Of a stretch of DNA of 64,000 nt, positions 17,070 to 26,353 are shown piece by piece; the stretch's first letter is position 1, and each line of letters opens with the position of its first letter. The notes below the pieces were generated by a model. The model did no database searches, was not told the DNA's origin, and saw only the letters and a program-made list of their open reading frames with translations. The stretch comes from an uncultured Eggerthella sp. GTDB lineage: Bacteria > Actinomycetota > Coriobacteriia > Coriobacteriales > Eggerthellaceae. The position numbers and the translations under genes were made by a program. The stretch lies in NCBI GenBank assembly GCA_900542065.1, contig UQLU01000002.1:1-64000 (forward strand), given 5' to 3'.

Positions 17070-18303
17070 TATAGCAAAGCATTTTGATGACTTTAGCCTA
17101 GAAGTAGCCCTTGATGCTGGTGCTGAAACACTGGGTTTTCTTGGTGCTTCAGGGTGCGGAAAATCGCTTACTTTGCGCTGCATTGCGGGAATAGAAACGC
17201 CTGATGAAGGAAAAATTATCGTTAATGATACAGTGTTTTTCGATAAAGCTCACGGTAAAAAAGCGCGCGTTAATCTAGCGCCACAACAGCGAAAAACTGC
17301 ACTGCTTTTTCAAAATTACCAGCTGTTCCCCAATTTAACCGTAGAACAAAATGTAGCCGCAGGCCTTAATCCTAAAATGGAAAGTACCACGCGCAGCACG
17401 TTGATCAATGAACAGCTTATTCGTTTTGGGTTAGAGAACTTAGCAAAGCGCTACCCCCTTCAGCTATCGGGTGGCCAGCAGCAGCGAGTTGCGCTTGCCC
17501 GTATGCTTGCCGCTAAGCCAGGAATCCTTATGCTTGACGAGCCCTTTTCTGCGCTAGACGCCCACCTTAAAAGTGCTCTTGAACAGGACCTCCAAAAACT
17601 GTTTGAACGTTTCGAAGGGTCAATCCTCTATGTTTCTCACGACATAGATGAAGCTTTTCGCTTCTGTGACCGCATTGCTGTAGTCAGTGAGGGTCATCTC
17701 GAAGAAATCGACACAAAAGACCGTATTATTACCGACCCTCAAACGCTGGCAACTATTCGTCTTTCTGGATGCAAAAACACCACCGAAGCCATCTATGTAG
17801 ACGAACATCATGCCTTTTTACCTAAATGGAACATCACCATCACTTCAGAAAAACCTCTTAGCCCCGAAATTAAGTATTGCGGTATGCGCGCAAAATTCAT
17901 CGAATATGCTGATGATGCTGCCAGTCTAAATCCTGATGAAGCATCTATAGAAAAAACAACAGAACTTAGTGAAAACACCTACTGGGTTCGCGTGGAGCAC
18001 GTAAGTGATTCGCGTTTTGAGCGCACAGTTCTTATTACGTTTTTGCATGGTAAAGAACTTGAGACCATTCAAAAAAACGAAACCTCATATACGGAAGCGA
18101 GCAACAATACAGAACTAAACAATGACGGTTTGTTCGATTCGCACGAAACTCGCACAGGCTCTCTTGATCTTACCGACGAGACCGAGGCAACCCCTATTCA
18201 GTGGCACATCAACAAACTAACCGCCACCAGACTTTTGCCAGAAGCAGGGGACCTCTGTAAAGTTACCCTTAATCCTCGTGGTTTATATTTCGTCAATCGC
18301 TAA
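17053..18303 (+). CDS. modC: molybdate ABC transporter ATPase ModC
   Basis: A 416-residue ABC ATPase. It has Walker A GASGCGKS (31-38), Q-loop LLFQNYQLFP, signature LSGGQ (138-142), Walker B ILMLDEP (158-164) and the H-loop SHDIDE. It powers molybdate uptake through ModB. Downstream of the ATPase core about 180 residues form a degenerate regulatory extension; a classical TOBE molybdate-binding sequence is not clear, and residues 320-390 look low in conservation. It overlaps modB and is followed 18 nt later by moaA, so uptake and cofactor synthesis are probably co-transcribed. Confidence 0.92.
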   Translation: MSLSVDIAKHFDDFSLEVALDAGAETLGFLGASGCGKSLTLRCIAGIETPDEGKIIVNDTVFFDKAHGKKARVNLAPQQRKTALLFQNYQLFPNLTVEQNVAAGLNPKMESTTRSTLINEQLIRFGLENLAKRYPLQLSGGQQQRVALARMLAAKPGILMLDEPFSALDAHLKSALEQDLQKLFERFEGSILYVSHDIDEAFRFCDRIAVVSEGHLEEIDTKDRIITDPQTLATIRLSGCKNTTEAIYVDEHHAFLPKWNITITSEKPLSPEIKYCGMRAKFIEYADDAASLNPDEASIEKTTELSENTYWVRVEHVSDSRFERTVLITFLHGKELETIQKNETSYTEASNNTELNNDGLFDSHETRTGSLDLTDETEATPIQWHINKLTATRLLPEAGDLCKVTLNPRGLYFVNR

Positions 18304-18321
18304 TAGTTTTCAGGAATAGTT

Positions 18322-19497
18322 ATGTTTACAGGCGCAACTACATCATCTCTAACAAACGCGGAAGAACACGTGCTCCATGACGGCTTTGGTAGAACGATTG
18401 ACTATCTGCGCATATCTTTAACCGATAGATGTAATTTACGCTGCGTATACTGCATGCCCGAAGAAGGAGTACCTTCTCTTCTGCATGAAGATATTCTTAC
18501 CTTGGAAGAAGTTATTTCGGTAGTCGAATTAGCGGCAAAATACGGCATTAAGCATATTCGTCTCACCGGAGGCGAACCCCTAGTTCGTAAAGGTATTGTA
18601 GGTTTAGTTCAGGCTATCAAACAAATAAAAGGTATCGAAAGCGTTGCTCTTACCACCAATGGCATTTTGCTTCCTACCATGGCAAACGACTTAAAAAACG
18701 CAGGTCTTGATCGCGTTAATATATCTTTGGATTCCCTCGACAAAGACCAGTACCGCGCCATAACGCGCTGCGGTACTTTAGCGGATGCACTCGCAGGAAT
18801 AGATGCTGCTCTACACTACGAATTCGCTCCCGTAAAAATAAATGTAGTAGTAGTTCGTCATTTGAATCAGAATCTTGCTCAGTTCGCTCGGTTAACTTTA
18901 GACAAGCCCCTCCATGTACGTTTTATTGAATATATGCCCATCGGCAAGATAGACGATTCGCTGCCACCTGCAATTAATGCTAACCCTCTTACAAAAACAG
19001 TGACATCTTCAGCATTTATTCCTTGGAGCGATCATGATGTTGTGCCTGCTGTAGAGATACGTTCGCTTTTAAATGATGCTCTTAAGCAGGAAGGCAATGA
19101 TCCTTTAGTTCCTCTTAAGAAATGTAGTACCGATGCAAGGTGCTCTTCGAAAACTGCAGCCAAGGCAGCCGAATATGAGACTCCTGATACCGCAGCTGCC
19201 CCTGTCGGGTGGGGACCAGCAAGCTATTACAAGATTCCAGGAGCAAAAGGGACTATTGGTTTTATTTCTGCAATATCAAACCATTTTTGCGCAACCTGTA
19301 ATCGCTTGCGCTTAACAGCTGATGGCAAACTGCGCCCCTGCTTGTTTAGCGACGAAGAACTTGACATTCGCGGTGCGCTCCGAAATGGAACTGAGAAAGA
19401 TCTCCAGCAGATATTCAACGAAGCACTTCGTATTAAACCTGAAGGCCATCATCACCGTCGCGGCACCGAACGTAGCATGAGCCAAGTAGGTGGCTAG
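18322..19497 (+). CDS. moaA: GTP 3',8-cyclase MoaA
   Basis: A radical SAM enzyme for the first step of molybdenum-cofactor synthesis, rearranging GTP to 3',8-cyclo-dihydro-GTP. The SAM cluster motif CNLRCVYC is at residues 37-44, the GGEPL motif follows near 92, and the second cluster is given by CATCNRLRL and a later Cys in RPCLF. The C-terminal GG needed for activity is present (QVGG). At 391 aa it is 50-60 longer than usual, with an unusual insert around residues 215-295 before the second cluster. It is followed by moaC. Confidence 0.95.
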   Translation: MFTGATTSSLTNAEEHVLHDGFGRTIDYLRISLTDRCNLRCVYCMPEEGVPSLLHEDILTLEEVISVVELAAKYGIKHIRLTGGEPLVRKGIVGLVQAIKQIKGIESVALTTNGILLPTMANDLKNAGLDRVNISLDSLDKDQYRAITRCGTLADALAGIDAALHYEFAPVKINVVVVRHLNQNLAQFARLTLDKPLHVRFIEYMPIGKIDDSLPPAINANPLTKTVTSSAFIPWSDHDVVPAVEIRSLLNDALKQEGNDPLVPLKKCSTDARCSSKTAAKAAEYETPDTAAAPVGWGPASYYKIPGAKGTIGFISAISNHFCATCNRLRLTADGKLRPCLFSDEELDIRGALRNGTEKDLQQIFNEALRIKPEGHHHRRGTERSMSQVGG

Positions 19498-19562
19498 AAG
19501 ACGATAGGTGTAAAGTAATTACGGTGCAACTAGAACAACTCAGGAAACCTAAAGGATTTCTT

Positions 19563-20072
19563 ATGGCAGAACAAAAGCTTACTCACATCAACGCTAAAGG
19601 CGAGGCTCATATGGTCGACGTTTCTCCGAAGGATGAAACAAAGCGCACAGCTGTCGCTGAGGGTTTTATCTTTATGAAACCCGAAACTCTCGCATTAATT
19701 GAATCAGGTAAAGCGAAAAAAGGTGATGTACTTGCTGCCGCACGCATTGCTGGCATTATGGCGGCGAAAAAGACCAGTGATTTAATTCCTCTTTGTCATC
19801 CATTGATGCTTACCAAGGTAGAGGTTACCTGCGCGCCTTTTAAAGATAACCAAGCGCCTGAGCCTTTTGATGGCCACTGTGGAATACGCGTTGAAACCAC
19901 CTGTAGTTTAGTAGGCAAAACGGGTGTAGAAATGGAAGCTTTAACCGCAGCCAGTGTTGCGTGTCTTACCATATACGATATGTGCAAAGCAGTAGACCGT
20001 GGCATGGAGATTGGACCTATTCGCTTGCTTCATAAAGAAGGTGGCAAAAGCGGCACTTGGGATCGACAGTAA
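19563..20072 (+). CDS. moaC: cyclic pyranopterin monophosphate synthase MoaC
   Basis: Works after MoaA to form cyclic pyranopterin monophosphate. Signature blocks are [15 protein letters not shown] and [20 protein letters not shown] followed by KAVDRGMEI, with the conserved lysine and aspartate. The start chosen is ATG 19563 with AAAGGA 7 nt upstream, giving 169 aa, the usual length; an upstream ATG-less extension to 19524 is unsupported. It ends the mod-moa operon; a structured element begins 30 nt after its stop. Confidence 0.95.
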   Translation: MAEQKLTHINAKGEAHMVDVSPKDETKRTAVAEGFIFMKPETLALIESGKAKKGDVLAAARIAGIMAAKKTSDLIPLCHPLMLTKVEVTCAPFKDNQAPEPFDGHCGIRVETTCSLVGKTGVEMEALTAASVACLTIYDMCKAVDRGMEIGPIRLLHKEGGKSGTWDRQ

Positions 20073-20101
20073 GTCGAACAAGATTCTGTAATTACGCTAT
20101 A

Positions 20102-20268
20102 CAAACCTAAAAAAATCTCTGAGAGATTCTCTGAATACTATTCCTGAAAGGCACGTTGATAAACGTGCCTTGTATAAAACATGAAGCGGTGAGCGCATGA
20201 GTTTGTAAGCTACAGGCTTACAAACGAACAGCGTAACGGGAATCCTCGAAGAAAATTATTTAGGTTTG
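20102..20268 (+). ncRNA. structured repeat element, copy 1 (candidate ncRNA)
   Basis: A 167-nt element shared with 27418-27582 (minus). Outer 10-bp stem (CAAACCTAAA / TTTAGGTTTG), then hairpin 1 (AAGGCACGTT / AACGTGCCTT, 20148-20171), TGTATAA, and hairpin 2 (GTTTGTAAGC / GCTTACAAAC, 20201-20225) inside GTGAGCGCA ... CAGCG, then AACGGGAATCCT. Outer stem and hairpin 1 differ in sequence from copy 2 but keep pairing, and hairpin 2 shows a T:A to C:G change. It lies downstream of moaC in the same direction. No family name is assigned; it fills the 20073-20306 gap. Confidence 0.6.
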
Positions 20269-20306
20269 GATTATCGTCATTAAAGTACTGGCAAGTCAAT
20301 GTAATA

Positions 20307-20834
20307 CTAATGTCCACACCCTGCCATCATGGATACCGCATGCGGCAATACTGCTACTACCCCATCCCAATTTTCACAAGCGGCTTTTTTGCTGCCAGGT
20401 AAATTGAGCACTAAGGTGGTTCCGCGCTGCATACATAAAGCCCGCGAAAGCATGGCACGAGGAGTTATTTGTAAACTATACGCACGCATACCCTCAGCAA
20501 TACCAGGCACTTCTCGATCACACACATCACGGGTAGCTTCTGGCGTTACATCACGAAGTGAAAGTCCTGTTCCACCGCAGGTTAACACTACATTCACTTC
20601 AGGCAAATCCGCTGCCTTCGCAATAGCGGCAGAAATTTCCGCACGATCATCTTTTACCAATGCATACGAAGCACACTTCCACCCACGAGCAGCAATACGC
20701 TCCTTCAGAGCTGCGCCAGCCGTATCTTGAGATTCATCACGTGTGTCTGAGCAGGTAATCACAGCAAAGGTTAAAACAGGCTCCTTGGCTTCCGTTCGCC
20801 CGCAAAACTCTCCAGTAGAAAATGAATCACTCAC
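20307..20834 (-). CDS. moaB: MoaB/MogA-family molybdopterin adenylyltransferase
   Basis: Activates molybdopterin by adenylylation before molybdenum insertion by MoeA. The family motifs TCGGTGLSLRDVTPEAT and LNLPGSKKA are present, with the catalytic aspartate in RDVTPE. I chose GTG 20834 because GGGGAGGAG lies 5 nt upstream; the earlier ATG at 20864 would place that ribosome site inside the gene. The product is 175 aa, normal for the family. It is 71 nt downstream of moeA in the same direction, so the two steps that follow each other biochemically are probably co-transcribed. Confidence 0.92.
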   Translation of the reverse strand: MSDSFSTGEFCGRTEAKEPVLTFAVITCSDTRDESQDTAGAALKERIAARGWKCASYALVKDDRAEISAAIAKAADLPEVNVVLTCGGTGLSLRDVTPEATRDVCDREVPGIAEGMRAYSLQITPRAMLSRALCMQRGTTLVLNLPGSKKAACENWDGVVAVLPHAVSMMAGCGH

Positions 20835-20905
20835 CGAAACTCCTCCCCTTCTGTTTTCTCGCATTCAGCCTATTCTGCTTCCACCGAAATAGTCCAAAGC
20901 ACTAT

Positions 20906-22180
20906 TTAAATCACAACGCCTTCATCAACATCGAGGAGCAAGCACTCCACTAAAGTACCTGCTTCTACCTTCTTATTCTCGGGAACGCCTTCAGGCAAAA
21001 CCGCTAGACAATTACCGCTCTGAAAAGGACTAAACAGGCCAGAGCTTTGACTTTTAGCAGGACGAACCTGTACGCTACCGTCTTCTCTTCGCTCTAACGT
21101 TGAACGCAAGTAAATTCGACGCGCATCTTTCTTCTTTGCATCATTCGTTAAACGAGCCCAAATGTGAGGTCTGTCGAACGTTGAATACCCCTGCATCTTT
21201 CGAAGAGCAGGGCGAACCAAGAGTTCAAAGCCGCAATATGCTGCTGCGGGATTACCCGATAAACCAAACACGGGCGTGCCTTCTACGAACCCAAATGTTT
21301 GCGCTTTTCCAGGGCGCATGTTAACAAAATCCATAAGGAGTTCGCCGTTTTCAGAAACAACTTCTTCGATGAAATCGAAATCTCCCGTAGATGCTCCTCC
21401 GCTAGTTACCACGAAATCGCAATCTTTAGCAGCGTTCAAAACCGCTTTAGTAAGCGCATCTTTATCGTCTTCAACGATGGGTTGCAAAACTGGAATACCT
21501 CCCGCACGAATTACCGAAGCTCCAATTGCATAAGAATTGCCATCACGAATTTCGCCTTTTTGCGGAACAGTATCTGGGCCAACCAATTCACTTCCGATAG
21601 GAATTACCGCAACGCGAGGACGACGATACACCTCAACATAGGCCATACCACAACTTGCAAGAAGACCCGCACCTGCAGCACTAATAGGCTCTCCCGCTTT
21701 GATGGCTATTTCGCCAGCGTGAATTTCTTCACCTTTTCCTCGGATATTAGCACCCACTGCAGAAGGAGCCCTAAAGGCAACTTTCCCAGGAGCACGTCCT
21801 TCATTTTCGAGATAATCCACAATCTCAAATTTCACTACGGTATCTGCCCCAGCAGGAACGGGAGCACCCGTCATAATACGCACGCAGGTACCAGGCTTTA
21901 CTACCTCATCGTAGTAATCACCTGCAGGAATTTCTGCAATAACAGGAAGTTCTACAGGGTTATCCGCTGATGCATTTTCGATATCTGAAGCAACAAGGGC
22001 AAAGCCATCCATAGCGGAATGATCAAAAGGAGAAATATCTATATCGCTTTTTTGGTCCTTTGCAGAAATTCTACCTATCGCATCAAGCAAAGGGACCATT
22101 TCGGTATCCAGTAAAGGAATTGCCCCAAGCACGATTGAACGCGCTTGTTCAACAGGGATTAAGTTTTGTGCTTTTATCAT
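20906..22180 (-). CDS. moeA: molybdopterin molybdotransferase MoeA
   Basis: A 424-residue enzyme that inserts molybdate into adenylylated molybdopterin. The N-terminal linker domain shows SPFDHSAMDGFAL, the central MogA-like domain carries IRDGNSYAI and VTSGGASTGDFD with the expected catalytic aspartates, and GLSGNPAAAYCGFELLVRP marks the C-terminal half. The length is typical. Its upstream region contains operator site D within a long perfect hairpin. Confidence 0.95.
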   Translation of the reverse strand: MIKAQNLIPVEQARSIVLGAIPLLDTEMVPLLDAIGRISAKDQKSDIDISPFDHSAMDGFALVASDIENASADNPVELPVIAEIPAGDYYDEVVKPGTCVRIMTGAPVPAGADTVVKFEIVDYLENEGRAPGKVAFRAPSAVGANIRGKGEEIHAGEIAIKAGEPISAAGAGLLASCGMAYVEVYRRPRVAVIPIGSELVGPDTVPQKGEIRDGNSYAIGASVIRAGGIPVLQPIVEDDKDALTKAVLNAAKDCDFVVTSGGASTGDFDFIEEVVSENGELLMDFVNMRPGKAQTFGFVEGTPVFGLSGNPAAAYCGFELLVRPALRKMQGYSTFDRPHIWARLTNDAKKKDARRIYLRSTLERREDGSVQVRPAKSQSSGLFSPFQSGNCLAVLPEGVPENKKVEAGTLVECLLLDVDEGVVI

Positions 22181-22253
22181 CTGTGCACCTCATCACGCAA
22201 AAGACGATAGGGATATCTAGAAAGAGACCTAGTTGAATAAAGCCTGCACCTAG

Positions 22254-22293
22254 AAGGACCCCTTTATTCTAGATCAAGAATAAAGGGGTCCTT
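22254..22293. promoter_or_regulatory. palindromic operator, site D, within a 17-bp-arm inverted repeat (moeA)
   Basis: TTTATTCT-N6-AGAATAAA at 22263-22284 matches the shared operator at 7 of 8 bases per arm and has the same spacer length. Here the pairing runs on for nine more base pairs on each side (AAGGACCCC / GGGGTCCTT). The structure lies 74 nt upstream of moeA and has no U-run on the minus strand, so a regulatory site or leader hairpin is more likely than a terminator. Confidence 0.5.
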
Positions 22294-22349
22294 TGTGACA
22301 AAGTAAATGACAGGTTTGATTTTTGTTAAAAGCGGCAAAACTAAAAATT

Positions 22350-22907
22350 TTAGATAGTTCCAAGTACCTCATAATACGAGCCCTGCGCACAGTTGCGACA
22401 AAGAATTTCGCCATGTTCACCCTGAACTTCACGCCCATCGGTTATCTGTTCGCCACATCGACCACAAACCGCAACCTGACGTGGTCTGCCTGGAAGATCG
22501 TTTTCGGTAATGAGCACACGCACCTGTTCTACTTTAAAGAGATCTTCGTCGGAGCGCTGCGCGAACCATTCACGCAAATCACAACCCTTAGGGGCCTTTT
22601 CGCTAATGTTGGTCATACGAATTGCTTTACCACTTTGGATATCGTAGAACGTGGCTGCTTGCTTGCCGAAATCTAAGCACTTCATTCGGCGCTTACCTGG
22701 ATGACAATTCGTAGTAATCATAATGGCATCAGTTAGACAGCGGTCGCATTCCACATACACAATAAGATCACGATAGGAATCGGGATCTTCGATGCCAAAA
22801 TAATTCAGAGCGTAGCGCGCCATACGCACACCCGTTAGTTGACCTCCACAAAGATGTCCATGAAAACTAATTGCACGTTCAATATCTTCATCGAAAGTAC
22901 GTATCAT
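22350..22907 (-). CDS. FmdE-family protein with C-terminal zinc ribbon
   Basis: A 185-residue protein. The N-terminal part has the FmdE-family pattern SFHGHLCGGQLTGVRMA and later YVECDRCLTDAIMITTNC, with conserved His and Cys residues. The C-terminal end is a zinc-ribbon (CGRCGEQI ... CRNCAQGS). FmdE-family proteins are often linked with molybdenum or tungsten enzymes, but their role outside methanogens is not settled. Its position next to moeA supports a cofactor-related job. AAAGGAG lies before the ATG. Confidence 0.85.
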   Translation of the reverse strand: MIRTFDEDIERAISFHGHLCGGQLTGVRMARYALNYFGIEDPDSYRDLIVYVECDRCLTDAIMITTNCHPGKRRMKCLDFGKQAATFYDIQSGKAIRMTNISEKAPKGCDLREWFAQRSDEDLFKVEQVRVLITENDLPGRPRQVAVCGRCGEQITDGREVQGEHGEILCRNCAQGSYYEVLGTI

Positions 22908-22978
22908 AAAGACTCCTTTGAGATGACCCTATGTTCTCAACTTGAGTTCTGCGGGTATGAATAAAATCGGCTTAAATT

Positions 22979-23575
22979 CTACAGCTCTCTACGTGCTTCA
23001 ATGGCACGCCCCAGTGTTACTTCGTCAACAAACTCCAAATCGCCGCCCACTGGCAAACCACTTGCAAGACGCGACACCTTAACACCGAGTGGTTTAATCA
23101 AGCGCGCAAGGTAACTTGCGGTTGTTTCACCTTCGATATTGGGGTTAGTAGCAAGGATTACTTCTGAAATAGTGGGATCGTTTAGGCGTGCCAATAATTC
23201 TGCTATATGCAAATCATCAGGCCCGATGCCTTCAAGGGGAGACAAGGCGCCACCCAACACATGATATACCCCAGAAAAGGTACCCGTACGCTCAATAGGA
23301 GGAATATCGCGTGGTTCCGATACGACACAGATAGTATTCTGATCACGCTTAGGTGAGGCGCAAATATCACATAGATCATCCTGGGCGTAGTTAAAACACC
23401 GTGCACAAAAATGCACGGTGTCTTTTACTTCGATAATCGCCTGCGCCAAACGAGTAGCGTCAATACGATCTTCATTTAAGATCCAGTATGCAATTCGCTG
23501 CGCAGATTTAGGCCCGATTCCTGGAAGACGCTCTAATTCATCAAGCAATTTTTGAATGGCAGAACTTACGTTCAC
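22979..23575 (-). CDS. recR: recombination mediator RecR
   Basis: A 198-residue protein of standard length. It contains the helix-hairpin-helix LERLPGIGPKSAQRIAYWIL, a four-cysteine zinc finger (CARCFNYAQDDLCDIC, near residues 57-72) and a Toprim domain with VSEPRDI and ATNPNIEGETTASYL. RecR works with RecO in loading RecA at gapped DNA. It forms the conserved dnaX-ybaB-recR cluster with its upstream neighbours. Confidence 0.97.
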   Translation of the reverse strand: MNVSSAIQKLLDELERLPGIGPKSAQRIAYWILNEDRIDATRLAQAIIEVKDTVHFCARCFNYAQDDLCDICASPKRDQNTICVVSEPRDIPPIERTGTFSGVYHVLGGALSPLEGIGPDDLHIAELLARLNDPTISEVILATNPNIEGETTASYLARLIKPLGVKVSRLASGLPVGGDLEFVDEVTLGRAIEARREL

Positions 23576-23592
23576 TTACGTAACCCCACAAA

Positions 23593-23931
23593 TTAACGCA
23601 AGCCAGGAATTCCAGGCATACCGCCGCCCATACCAGGCAAGCCCATGCCGCCAGTTACTGCACTTAAACGAGCATTGCTTTCTTCGTTGATATTACGAAT
23701 TGCTTCATTTACCGCAGCACAAACCATATCCTGCAGCATTTCTACATCTTCTGGATCCACTGCTTCAGGATCAATCGTGACAGATTCAACGGTCATATCA
23801 CCACGAACAACTGCCGTTACCATGCCGCCACCAGCAGTTCCTTCTGCGGTCATAGTAGCTACTTCTTCTTGCGCCTTTGCAAGTTCTTTTTGCATCTTCT
23901 GAGCCTGACGCATCATCTGCTGCATATTCAT
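23593..23931 (-). CDS. YbaB/EbfC-family nucleoid-associated protein
   Basis: A 112-residue DNA-binding protein with the family's N-terminal coiled helix (MNMQQMMRQAQKMQKELAKA), central strands (GMVTAVVRGDMTVESVTIDP) and a glycine/methionine/proline-rich tail. It sits between dnaX and recR, its usual place in bacteria, and its role in that cluster is not fully known. Confidence 0.95.
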   Translation of the reverse strand: MNMQQMMRQAQKMQKELAKAQEEVATMTAEGTAGGGMVTAVVRGDMTVESVTIDPEAVDPEDVEMLQDMVCAAVNEAIRNINEESNARLSAVTGGMGLPGMGGGMPGIPGLR

Positions 23932-24001
23932 AAGGTTGTCTCCTTTATTCTACTTTCACATTTGTGCTGTAAGCATTGTATCGAAAGGTTACGCCTTACC
24001 T

Positions 24002-26350
24002 TTAAAGTTCTTCAAACTTAATACCTTCACCAAAGCTATTCGACAAAATTGACTTAATACGACTAGCCTCATCACCTGTTGGCGTGTCAGTCTGAACTGC
24101 GGATGAATCCGTTGACGTGTCGGCTTGAAGTACAGGTTCGTTTATCGGCGAGGCAGTTTGAGGTATGGACGTGTCCGCCATCGAAGAAGATGCTGCAGAA
24201 CCTGCTTCAGCTACATTCGCATCAGCACCATTATCTTCCGAATAAAATGCATCTCCATAAGCCTCTAGAGGAACACGATCGTCATCATCATCGTAAGAAG
24301 CGACAACAGGCTCATTTCCACCGAGAGTACTTGCTTGTGAATGCATGCTTGGAGGCTGAATTGGTTCAGGTTCTTTCCTTGCCTGAGCCGCACGCGCAGC
24401 TTCTTGCGCAGCCTGCACTGCAGCACGAACTCGATCAGCTTGCGCCGCAACACCTGAATTATTCGAAGTACCCGACGGAACACCATCAGGCTGAGAATTG
24501 ACTAAAGGCGAATTAAAGGATGGAGAAACGGTTGTTGTTGCCGCAGGACCATCACCTTCGCCCCCTGCTTCAAGCACCAGACGATACGGAACATGGCCTC
24601 CCGCTACTGATTCAATAGTCTGAGCTAAAAGTTGCTGAACTTCTGGCTTTTGAGCAGCGGTGTAGGCAAAACCGTTATCTTTAGCGAAGGTAACCACAAG
24701 ACCGTTTCCATTAGTTTCACCTGCAACTTTGGCATTCATGAATAACACACCACGTGCAGGATTCGATTTACGCAAAGAAGTGGTTACTGCATGCCAGAAA
24801 CGCTGCACGGCAGCAGGATTGGTTAGGTCAATTGTGGCCTGAGGCGCTGCTGATGCAGAAGATGCAGGTGCCGAAGGAACTGGTGCAGGTGGCACTTGGG
24901 CTACCATTGACGGCGCTGGCGTGGATGGCACTTGGGCTGCCATCGGCGCTACTGGCGAAGTTGCCGTTGCCGATGCAGCAGGCGTCACTGGTACAGATGA
25001 CGTTGCTGACGCTGTCGAAACTGCTGGCGTTGCTGCAGGTGATGCCTGCGGCTGCATCGCTGGCGGCGCAATTGGCGCAGAGGATGCGGCGTGCGATGCC
25101 GTAGGTGGCTCTACCGCTGCTTGCTGTGTTGCCACTGCCTGAGTTGGTACTGTTGGCTGAGCTGGCATCGCTCCCTGTGCTACTACAGTTGAAACACCAA
25201 TTTGCCCCGATTCTAACTTGCGCTCTAACTCTTCTACTCGTTCTGCTAAAGCTTCGATAGTTATATCGGAATCGGGCCTAATCATACGCGTAAGAGCAAT
25301 TTCAAAACTCAAACGAGGATTGCTTGACGTGCGCAATTCCTTAGAAAGATCTCCTAAGACCAAAAGCAGGCGGCTTAAGCGATCTTCACCAAACAGCTTT
25401 AACTGATCCACCATGGCTTTGCGAACTGCTTCATTTACATGAATTTCCACTTCAATGCCAGCAATGGAAAGCAGATACATATTACGAATGTATTCCGCCA
25501 AATCGCGAACAAATTGAGCAAGGTCTGCACCCGTTTCTACATAGCGTGCAACCCAGTTAAAACAGGCAGCGGCATCGCGCCTACCGATGGCCAACACGAT
25601 TTCTGAAAGATCAGTCTCATCAAGAGAACCCAATAAATTCTGGGCACCTTCTAGGGTTACATGGCCATCACCAAACGCTATAAGCTGCTCAAGTGAGGTT
25701 AGCGCGTTACGCATTCCACCTTCGGCGCGATAAGCGATTAGATCAAGTGCTTCGCCTTCAAAATCCACGCCTTCCTCAACGCAAATTGCGCCCAAACGAG
25801 ACACGATAGCCTCATTGGAAATGCGATGAAAATCAAAACGCTGACAACGCGACTGAATAGTACCAGGTACCTGCTGAGGATCGGTGGTACAAAGAATAAA
25901 CATTACATGAGCAGGAGGTTCCTCTAATGTTTTAAGCAAAGCATTAAAAGCCTGCATCGAAAGCATATGAGCCTCGTCGATAATGTAGACTTTCCAAGCA
26001 CCGCGTGTTGGTGCGTAGTTTACACGAGAAATAATTTCTTCACGAACATTATCAACGCCCGTACGGCTTGCCGCGTCCAGTTCATACACGTCAGGATGCG
26101 TTCCTTGAGCTATTGCTTCACATTCTGAGCATGTGCCATCAGGATCAGTGGTGGGACCTTTTTCGCACAAAAGTGCCTTGGCAAGAATACGTGCCATGGT
26201 GGTTTTGCCCGTACCTCGTGGCCCGCAGAACAAATACGCATGGGAAACTTTATCTTGCTCAATGGCGTTCTTTAAAGTGCGTTCTATATGCTCCTGTCCT
26301 ACTACGTCAGAAAAAGTAGTAGGACGATATTTACGATAAAGTGCCTCCAT
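24002..26350 (-). CDS. dnaX: DNA polymerase III subunits gamma/tau
   Basis: A 782-residue clamp-loader ATPase. It has Walker A GPRGTGKTT near residue 43, a zinc-binding set (CEKGPTTDPDGTCSEC), the Walker B block IIDEAHML and the sensor CTTDP. The collar domain runs to about residue 375. A long alanine/proline/serine/threonine-rich linker (about 385-515) precedes a domain resembling the tau interaction region (LTNPAAVQRFWHAV) and an acidic C-terminus. The low-complexity linker produces long spurious reading frames in the other frames. First gene of the dnaX-ybaB-recR group. Confidence 0.97.
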   Translation of the reverse strand: MEALYRKYRPTTFSDVVGQEHIERTLKNAIEQDKVSHAYLFCGPRGTGKTTMARILAKALLCEKGPTTDPDGTCSECEAIAQGTHPDVYELDAASRTGVDNVREEIISRVNYAPTRGAWKVYIIDEAHMLSMQAFNALLKTLEEPPAHVMFILCTTDPQQVPGTIQSRCQRFDFHRISNEAIVSRLGAICVEEGVDFEGEALDLIAYRAEGGMRNALTSLEQLIAFGDGHVTLEGAQNLLGSLDETDLSEIVLAIGRRDAAACFNWVARYVETGADLAQFVRDLAEYIRNMYLLSIAGIEVEIHVNEAVRKAMVDQLKLFGEDRLSRLLLVLGDLSKELRTSSNPRLSFEIALTRMIRPDSDITIEALAERVEELERKLESGQIGVSTVVAQGAMPAQPTVPTQAVATQQAAVEPPTASHAASSAPIAPPAMQPQASPAATPAVSTASATSSVPVTPAASATATSPVAPMAAQVPSTPAPSMVAQVPPAPVPSAPASSASAAPQATIDLTNPAAVQRFWHAVTTSLRKSNPARGVLFMNAKVAGETNGNGLVVTFAKDNGFAYTAAQKPEVQQLLAQTIESVAGGHVPYRLVLEAGGEGDGPAATTTVSPSFNSPLVNSQPDGVPSGTSNNSGVAAQADRVRAAVQAAQEAARAAQARKEPEPIQPPSMHSQASTLGGNEPVVASYDDDDDRVPLEAYGDAFYSEDNGADANVAEAGSAASSSMADTSIPQTASPINEPVLQADTSTDSSAVQTDTPTGDEASRIKSILSNSFGEGIKFEEL

Positions 26351-26353
26351 GAT

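Noticed and set aside
20148..20171. Hairpin after moaC as an ordinary terminator
   Set aside because: No U-run follows (GTATAAAAC), and the hairpin corresponds to a differently sequenced hairpin at the same place in copy 2, so it was assigned to the structured element.
20226..20250. Resemblance of AACGGGAATCC to a segment of cobalamin riboswitches
   Set aside because: The other conserved boxes (GCCACTG and the final GGGAAGGC) are missing and the element lies after, not before, genes.
22263..22284. Fur, FNR or PerR box as explanation of the shared palindrome
   Set aside because: FNR sites need TTGAT-N4-ATCAA, and Fur/PerR boxes have different arms; ATTATTCT-N6-AGAATAAT fits none of them.
24400..25200. 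Long antisense frames across the dnaX linker
   Set aside because: They arise from alanine/proline-rich codons of the real gene and have no start signals or domains.
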